From Larix kaempferi (Eukaryota; Streptophyta; Pinopsida; Pinales; Pinaceae): DNA of 64,000 bases. The translations under genes were made by a program, and so were the position numbers. The stretch covers positions 1,245,001 to 1,309,000 of the forward strand of contig BSBM01000125.1 of the NCBI GenBank assembly GCA_027924585.1, read 5' to 3'. Below are positions 58,501-64,000 of this stretch, piece by piece (within the stretch, counting starts at the first letter, position 1; the number at the start of each line of letters is the position of its first letter). The notes beneath the pieces are model-generated. The model did not search any database. It was not told where the DNA came from and saw only the letters and a list, made by a program, of their open reading frames with translations.

Positions 58501-60716
58501 CATGTATTGTCCATACAAGCATTGCATGGAATTGAAATTGCCTTTGTCGTATTGGTCTAGATATGTCATACATAGTGATGACATTCCATAACTTCAGTAG
58601 CTCGTCAATAAAAGGTTCGATACATACATTCATATCTTTCACTTGGTACTTACCTGATTGATATGAACATATAAAAAATATAAATATGAGACGTACCATT
58701 TAGATTATATATATTAAACCATATTGGACAATAGAAAAACATTAAATATATATATGACATTATGCGACAAAAATACGACAAATGAGATACAACTACTTTA
58801 AAAAAAAACTACAGGGTTCATACCTGGTACAATCATCGACAACATTATGTGCTCCCTCTTTATTGTCAACCATGGAGGAATGTTGTTGTTGATAACAAAA
58901 AATAGGCCACACCGAGTAAATGGATCCCATCTCTGCAAATGGATTGACACCATCTGCTGCCAAAGAAATCCTAAGATTACGAGGTTCTTCTTTAAAGTGG
59001 GGCCATTTTTCCTCCATATCTCTAAATGCAGACCCATTTGCAGGCATCCGAATAATGTCATCTTCACTTCTGTTCTGTGCATGGCAATCCATAAACTATG
59101 CTATGTTTTTGGACCTGAACAGTCATTGCAAACGTGGAATAATGGGAATATAACGTAGAACCTTGCAAGGCACTTTTTTAGTTACTTGATCTGTGCGATA
59201 TCTACTGACATGACATTCAGGACATTATGTTGCAAATTCATGCTGATTGTAATATAGAACATGGTCATCGGGGCATGCATGAATTGCTTCATACTGCATT
59301 CCAATTTCTTTCATGATGGAAGATAAATCTCGATATGTGCGAGGTAAAATATTTGACGATGGTAACAAATATTCACCTATCATGCTACAACAAATAAAAA
59401 TAAAAATCTAGTTAATATAATATAGAAATAATATTAATGGAACAAATTTCATCCCTAATCATTTGACTTATATATGAATGAACAACAAAATACATAATCA
59501 TATATATTTTGTGATGGAATATATTACATACCTTAACATCCATGTGACTGATATGTTTGAAAGACCATTCATAACCTTCAAGTTCATTATCAATAATATA
59601 GCAGAGAGAATATTTGTCTTGGAGCCCTCATACAGGGGTTCGTATGCCGTATCAAGAAGAGGTATATCATGAATATCATCAAAATGTTCATCATTTTCAT
59701 GATCATCATCATCATGATCAACATCGACCATTCCAACATTAAATGAATCATGGATCAAATTATTTGTAACATCATCTTCAACTATGTTTTTAGAATGATC
59801 ATCTTCTTCATTAATGTGATCATTAATTTGTTCTCCATTAATATTCATAGCTTCCGGTACTTGTTGTGGAAGCACTTCCTTCGGACGAAGTGCCCTAGGA
59901 TGTCTTTCCTTTATAATTACATGAAACCATCAATAGATAAAAGTTAATATAAGAAATTCAACCGCAAAATGTAAACATTTATGTGATGCATTTAAAATGT
60001 AACAAATTTTGTACTATTGGGATGAAAAGATAAACGGCCAATTGTATTGTTGGTCAAATAGGTGCATCCAAACTATCCAAGAGACATAATAATTGACCCA
60101 ATTACTTAGCAAAGCTACTCAAATATAACACAAAATTTCTCATACTGTACTCCACTAAGGTAAGATAAATGATGCTATGGTAATTTCTATAGAGAAAATA
60201 TAAGAGAAATTACAACATGCCAATATAGTCGTTATTTCTATTATCATGATAGAAAGTGTCACAAATCTAGAGAGTTAAGTGCTTTCCTCAGTGAGTGGGT
60301 TAGTCTCACTAACGAACAAATAAATGAGTTATTCTACTATACCCTAGATTCAACATGCACAAAAGAAAAAGAAATAGTATAATAAATATTTAATATTAAA
60401 ATAATATTTATTGTCCATGTTAGTGCCCATCTATTGAAACCACGATCAATACATAAATTTACAAAAACAATCAAAATAAAAACATATATAATGCAAAACT
60501 TACAAATGGATGGTATTCATGTCCCCCCTCAGCGTGCCCATGCTCCCTACAATGTTTTGTGGCTGTTGTGATCAAAATTATTCTCCTCTTAAAGCCCCTA
60601 CATTGAGTACATGGACAATAGCATTTCCTATCACCCCTTTTTTCAACTCCTTCCGACAATCTAGCAAGCAATTGTCGATTTTGTTTGTCTGGATCAGGAA
60701 TATTGCTAGTTGACAT
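55570..60716 (-). pseudogene. CACTA TNP2-type transposase gene, ten exons
   Basis: Minus strand. Exons by AG/GT borders: 60504-60716, 59532-59908, 58824-59384, 58474-58653, 58098-58331, 57555-57976, 57356-57435, 56775-57186, about 56458-56672 and 55570-56304. The protein starts MSTSNIPDPDK. A transposase-associated Cys/His region follows (CYCPCTQCRGFKRR), then an acidic part and PLYEGSKTNILSA. The TNP2 core (Transposase_21) follows: EAIHACPDDHVLYY, CPECHVSRYR, ISLAADGVNPFAEM, NVCIEPFIDELLKLWN, ACPVCGPKIKSHRSK and GVKTHDWHVFMK. DUF4218-like (IPRLMCEMQKHLPSAFF, AYAEGSMMEGYM) and DUF4216-like (YGYLKDILQCDFKS, PYVLPTQCEQVFYS) parts precede an acidic tail. It would cut and join CACTA ends. At least eight in-frame stops and three frame changes, one at a T-run near 58905, disable it. 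Confidence 0.9.
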
Positions 60717-60904
60717 TTTCTCGTAAAGAGCTTGAATGAAGATTATCGATCTTAGAAAATGAAGCTCCACACTTCGCTCGCTTGAATCTCAAAAACAATG
60801 GAAATAATGAAAAACAGTTCGTCGAATAAAAAAACTTCTGCAAACCGTCGCTTGTATAGAAAACATGTCGAAATGTTTCAATATTTATAAGTTTTAAAAT
60901 TCAA
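60717..60904 (-). promoter_or_regulatory. TNP2 5' flank / promoter region
   Basis: Short region between the TNP2 start codon and the right subterminal repeats. By position it must hold the TNP2 promoter and 5' untranslated part. I see no convincing TATA box, so this is by location only. Confidence 0.4.
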
Positions 60905-61179
60905 CCTTCCATCGGATATCTGACGCCTTGAACCTAGTTACTGTTGGAGAACTGATGTCGGATTTCCGACATCCTCGGGTTGAATAGCTTGGCATCGGAT
61001 ATCCGACATCCCAATGCATAATATGATGTCAGATATCCACAGAACCATCGGATATGAGCATATTCGTCGGATATCCGACGTCTCCTTCTATCAATTTTAA
61101 AAACATCATCAAATTTTGAAATTTTTAAGGTGAAATCCGACGACATAGTCCTTCTTCATCGGAGGTCATCGGATTTTGT
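60905..61179 (-). repeat. CACTA element D subterminal repeats, right
   Basis: At least five copies of the palindromic core TCGGATATCCGA or one-base variants (about 60909, 60958, 60994, 61049 and 61069), plus TCAGATATCC and CGTCAGATTTT forms. Same TCGG/CCGA theme as the left side but a better palindrome. Presumed binding sites of the TnpA-like protein. Confidence 0.9.
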
Positions 61180-61209
61180 CGTCAGATTTTGGGTCCAAAT
61201 CCACTAGTG
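61180..61209 (-). repeat. CACTA element D terminal inverted repeat, right
   Basis: The minus strand starts CACTAGTGGATTTGGACCC and ends GACG. Pairs with 31962-31991. Confidence 0.93.
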
Positions 61210-61212
61210 TCG

Positions 61213-61830
61213 TAACTGACCATGGTTCCCATTTTAGGAATCATATGATGGATGAACTAAGTTCCAAACTAGGTTTTTGTCACGAAAACTCAACTCCTTA
61301 TCACCCGCATGCAAATGGAAAAGTAGAGGAAAAGTCTTGAAATGAATGATCCAACACATGGTGGGAACCCAAAAAAAAAAATGGCACTTAGCTCTATTTT
61401 CATCCCTTTAGGCTTACAGGACTTCAGTAAAAAAATGTGAACGGGTTTACACCATTCCAATTGGTCTATGGATTGGAAGCAATCCTTCCGATTGAATATG
61501 AAATACCATCCCTCAAGTTAGTCGTGGAACTCTTACCTAACACGACCACTGAAGAAGAACAGTTTCTATACCTAGCTAAGCTTGATGAAAATCGCCGCGA
61601 CACTGCACTCGCCAACGAGGCTCATAAAAAGCGCGTTAAGGATCAATATGATAAATCCATTCAACCTCACATTTTCAATGAAGGTGACCTAGTCTTAACC
61701 TATGACCAAATGCATGACAAGTTAGGTAAAGGAAAATTAGAATCCATGTGGTATGGCCCATACGTTATCAAATGAGTGTTAGAGAAGGGAGCTTACAAGC
61801 TTGTGGATTGTGATGGTACATCTTTGGGAG
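61213..61830 (+). pseudogene. element H polymerase, part 3: integrase core end and C-terminal module
   Basis: Resumes immediately after the CACTA target duplication with VTDHGSHFRNHMMDEL, containing the second catalytic Asp. STPYHPHANGKVEEKS follows, with the third acidic residue, ending in a TGA. Block 61437-61775 gives NGFTPFQLVYGLEAILPIEYE and the C-terminal module with the GPY/F-like MWYGPYVIK, then a TGA. The family is clearly Ty3/gypsy integrase. The join with 31961 falls between two codons of the core. Confidence 0.93.
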
Positions 61831-61914
61831 AGCCCTATAACGGGATTTACCTGAAGATATGTTATCGGTAGGATCATCCTGCGTAAAAAAAAATGTATAT
61901 AGTGTATCTATAGT

Positions 61915-62445
61915 GTGATTTTGATTCAATTTTTGCGTGTTAGGACTATCTCGTACACAACCATTTATCTCGAATTGTGCTTTTATGCACAGATGTTTGC
62001 GTACTTTGGATTCGCGGATGGCGCTAGTCGACATACCCTGAACCTTGCTTCTGCAGCATGGGTACTATATTCCCCTTTCGGTGAGTTGATATCCTCGGGT
62101 GGCATCTGCTTAGGCCCCACAAAAAATAACATCGTAGAGTATCATGTAGTCATTGGACTTCTAACTGAAGTGTCTTCTCTTGGAATCCATCATTTCATAG
62201 TCTACCTAGACTCTCAACTTGTGGTATCTCAACTGAACCACATTTACACCTTCTGTGACCCTATATTACTTCGTTTATATAGAAGGGTATGCCTTCTTGA
62301 ACGATTATTTGATTACAGTTTATATCAACATGTACCAAGGGAATTCAACATGGTGGCTGATTCATTAGCTAGCTATAAATTCCCAGCAATTTTTGACACG
62401 GGGGACAACCTTAAGGAGAACAAAGGTGATATTTTCCCTGTCTGA
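61915..62445 (+). pseudogene. element H second (archaeal-type) RNase H downstream of integrase
   Basis: 176 codons open to TGA. It has the four acidic sites of an RNase H fold in order: YFGFADGASRH, NNIVEYHVVIGLL, IVYLDSQLVVSQL and FNMVADSLAS. It is a separate domain from the reverse-transcriptase-linked RNase H at 30908-31200. Tat-lineage plant elements are known to have acquired an extra archaeal-type RNase H, and a position after integrase occurs in some of them. The first RNase H here has lost its leading Asp, which fits replacement by this one. This domain itself looks chemically intact, but the upstream polyprotein is broken, so I call it part of a pseudogene. Confidence 0.85.
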
Positions 62446-63579
62446 GAAATTGTGGACAGAGAAGTACCCTTCTAGAAGACTCAACCATTTATCTATGGCA
62501 TCAACATTGATCTATATTTCAATAAATTAATATCAAAATTAACTTGTATTTTGAAGGGTGTGTCTCCTCCAAAGTGACTTCTTGATGATCCCTCCATTGC
62601 TTCTAGAATCCGTCGAAGGATTTGGGTAAAATTTTATATCATCTCATTCCTTTGTCAGACGAGGGATTCCTCAAGAAATAGCTTGACATGATCTCCTTCC
62701 TCATCATATATATTTTCTTCTCCCACCATGTGAGGCTACTTGGGTCAATGAGAGTGGTTTTCCCCAAGCTCAACTAGTTCAAGACCAAACTCTCGATACC
62801 CAGATCCCATTGGGGACATGCACTGAGAGACAACAGAGAGAAGATTGATCTGGTACCACTGATCTATATTTATGTGAGAATGAAATGAATGAACATATAT
62901 AGAACAAAATACATAGATATATTGCAAGGAACACAATGATACAACAAACTCAAATTCTATTAATTGAGTGAAATAGAATAGACTGTAAAATAAAGCAGTT
63001 AGAATGGTGGTAGATTTATATCTGATAAGAGATGTGGTGTCTACACTTATTTGACACCAATTGATACAAAGCGAAGCCAAAGGACCTTTTTATCATAAGC
63101 ATGCACGTGAAAACCCTAGCATCCAAAAACCCAACTCTAGGAGATGAGATCTGTAAAAAGGTTTGTGGGTCCTGAGGTGGTTAGTTGAGGTGTCAACTTC
63201 TCGGGGGCATAAATTTTGCATAAGAATTATATTTAGGGTGTTTGATAACTCCTTGGAAATATCTAGCCGAGAAGTACGCATTTCTCCCATCCAGTCTTTC
63301 CTTTGGATATTACTAGACTTCAACATCACTAAAAATGTCGTTTAGGGCCTTAAAATGGCCCCATAATTTTTGGACATGAAATTCTGTACAAACTACCAAA
63401 TTGAAAAAATTGTATTGAGATTGTGGAGTAGGTGGGTGGTCATCGATATCCATAAATAGTATTCCTCTTACCCGAAAAACTACCAAATCAGAAAAATGTG
63501 TCTTGATCCAGTAGAATAGGTGGGTGGCCATCGATACCCATCTGGATCATTTGTTATGGTTAACAATGGTTTGACACTA
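62446..63579. other. element H 3' region or flank, no recognised gene
   Basis: No coding similarity recognised. The phrase GTGGTCATCGATA / GTGGCCATCGATACCCATC, with AGTAGAATAGGTGGGTGG-like sequence before it, occurs twice (about 63424-63452 and 63508-63541) within an 84-bp direct repeat that also includes ACTACCAAAT. On the minus strand GTGGTACCAGATC near 62848 resembles a mutated tRNA-Met primer site, but I found no LTR to go with it. Confidence 0.5.
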
Positions 63580-64000
63580 GTTGATTATGTTAGTTGTGAT
63601 GTTTTGGAAGGCTTGGTTGCATTAAACATTCATTCATGCTTATGCCGCATTGAAACATTCATCTTGGCTCACTTTATGTCAGATTACTAGGTTCCATTTA
63701 TCATTAAAGGTTATGTTGGATTGTGACATCCCTCCATGGTTATGTCATATTGCGACATTTTGCAAGGGTTTTGTTGCATTGTGACATTCCTCTATGGTTA
63801 TGTAACAATGCAACATATATCTTTGCTAACTTTATGTTAAATTTCTATGCGCCATTGTTCATTAAGGATTATGTTTGATTGTGACAATCCTTCATGGTTA
63901 TGACACATTGCGACATTCATTATGCCTATTTTCCTCAATGGTTATGTATAATTAAATAACATTTTATTTCAACATTATGTATGACATCCATGAAGGATTA
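63580..64000 (+). repeat. degenerate tandem repeat, about 158-bp period
   Basis: ACTTTATGT at about 63671 recurs at 63829, and the segments after them align: ATTAAAGGTTATGTTGGATTG with ATTAAGGATTATGTTTGATTG, then GTGACATCCCTCCATGG with GTGACAATCCTTCATGG, then ATTGCGACAT in both. Each unit is itself built from shorter GGTTATGT...ATTGTGACAT pieces. The array reaches the window edge, so its full length is unknown. Confidence 0.85.

Larger units (their letters stand above)
31962..61209 (-). mobile_element. element D: giant CACTA (En/Spm) DNA transposon, about 29.2 kb
   Basis: Left end CACTAGG at 31962 and right end CTAGTG at 61209. The first 30 bases of the two ends match at 24 positions, with TTTGGACCCAAAAT shared exactly. 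The flanking triplets are TCA (31959-31961) and TCG (61210-61212), a 3-bp target duplication with one G-to-A change in a CpG context. Inside are subterminal repeats, a TNP2-type transposase gene, a Transposase_24-type gene with SET-domain coding, and nested copia E. Removing D puts the two halves of the H integrase side by side in phase. Both transposase genes carry stops, so D looks non-autonomous now. Confidence 0.95.

Noticed and set aside
62745-63080. Possible retroelement start on the minus strand (GTGGTACCAGATC resembling a primer site)
   Set aside because: Two mismatches to the tRNA-Met site and no LTR or gag motif nearby.

Overview
This window is plant nuclear DNA made almost entirely of nested transposable elements. 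I see no ordinary host gene, no RNA gene and no bacterial-type feature. The evidence for a plant is Ty1/copia and Ty3/gypsy elements with tRNA-Met or tRNA-Arg type primer sites, a chromovirus, Tat/Ogre-like elements with large leaders and 3' repeat arrays, and a CACTA (En/Spm) transposon with intron-containing transposase genes. The age and depth of the nesting suggest a large, repeat-rich genome, possibly a gymnosperm, but the sequence does not prove this.

Layout. The oldest layer is a Tat-like gypsy element (H, + strand). Its pieces lie at 10617-16717, 26072-26703, 30431-31961 and 61213-62445, and its gag-protease region is tandemly duplicated with a 3067-bp period. Later insertions split H. 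(1) Chromovirus A (minus strand, 2596-10616) sits in H gag, and its 3' LTR is itself cut by copia-1 (1-2595). (2) Element B (16718-26066, target duplication CCATC) is a non-autonomous Tat/Ogre-like element with gag/protease coding but no polymerase. (3) Element C (26704-30425, target duplication GGCCT) is a gag-like element of unclear class inserted in the H reverse transcriptase. (4) Element D (31962-61209) is a CACTA transposon of about 29.2 kb inserted in the H integrase. The two halves of the integrase resume in phase across D.

Inside D, on the minus strand, are a ten-exon TNP2-type transposase gene (55570-60716) and a second multi-exon gene (about 35348-38765) ending in Transposase_24-type (Ptta/En-Spm) exons and a basic tail. 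Directly upstream of those exons, on the same strand and with splice-like borders, is a SET-domain (protein lysine methyltransferase fold) coding block at 37929-38765. Further upstream is an unrecognised 268-residue ORF at 39474-40280. A SET domain carried by a CACTA element is the most unusual content of the window. D also holds a nearly complete copia element E (46871-53509, target duplication ATAAA), an older copia remnant, two foldback inverted repeats and several local duplications. A block of about 116 bp is repeated downstream of both transposase genes.

State. Nearly every coding region has stops or frameshifts, many of them TGA or TAG codons of the kind expected from cytosine deamination, so the elements look inactive. 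The least decayed reading frames are E pol, the SET block and the 268-residue ORF. The window ends in a degenerate tandem repeat of about 158 bp.
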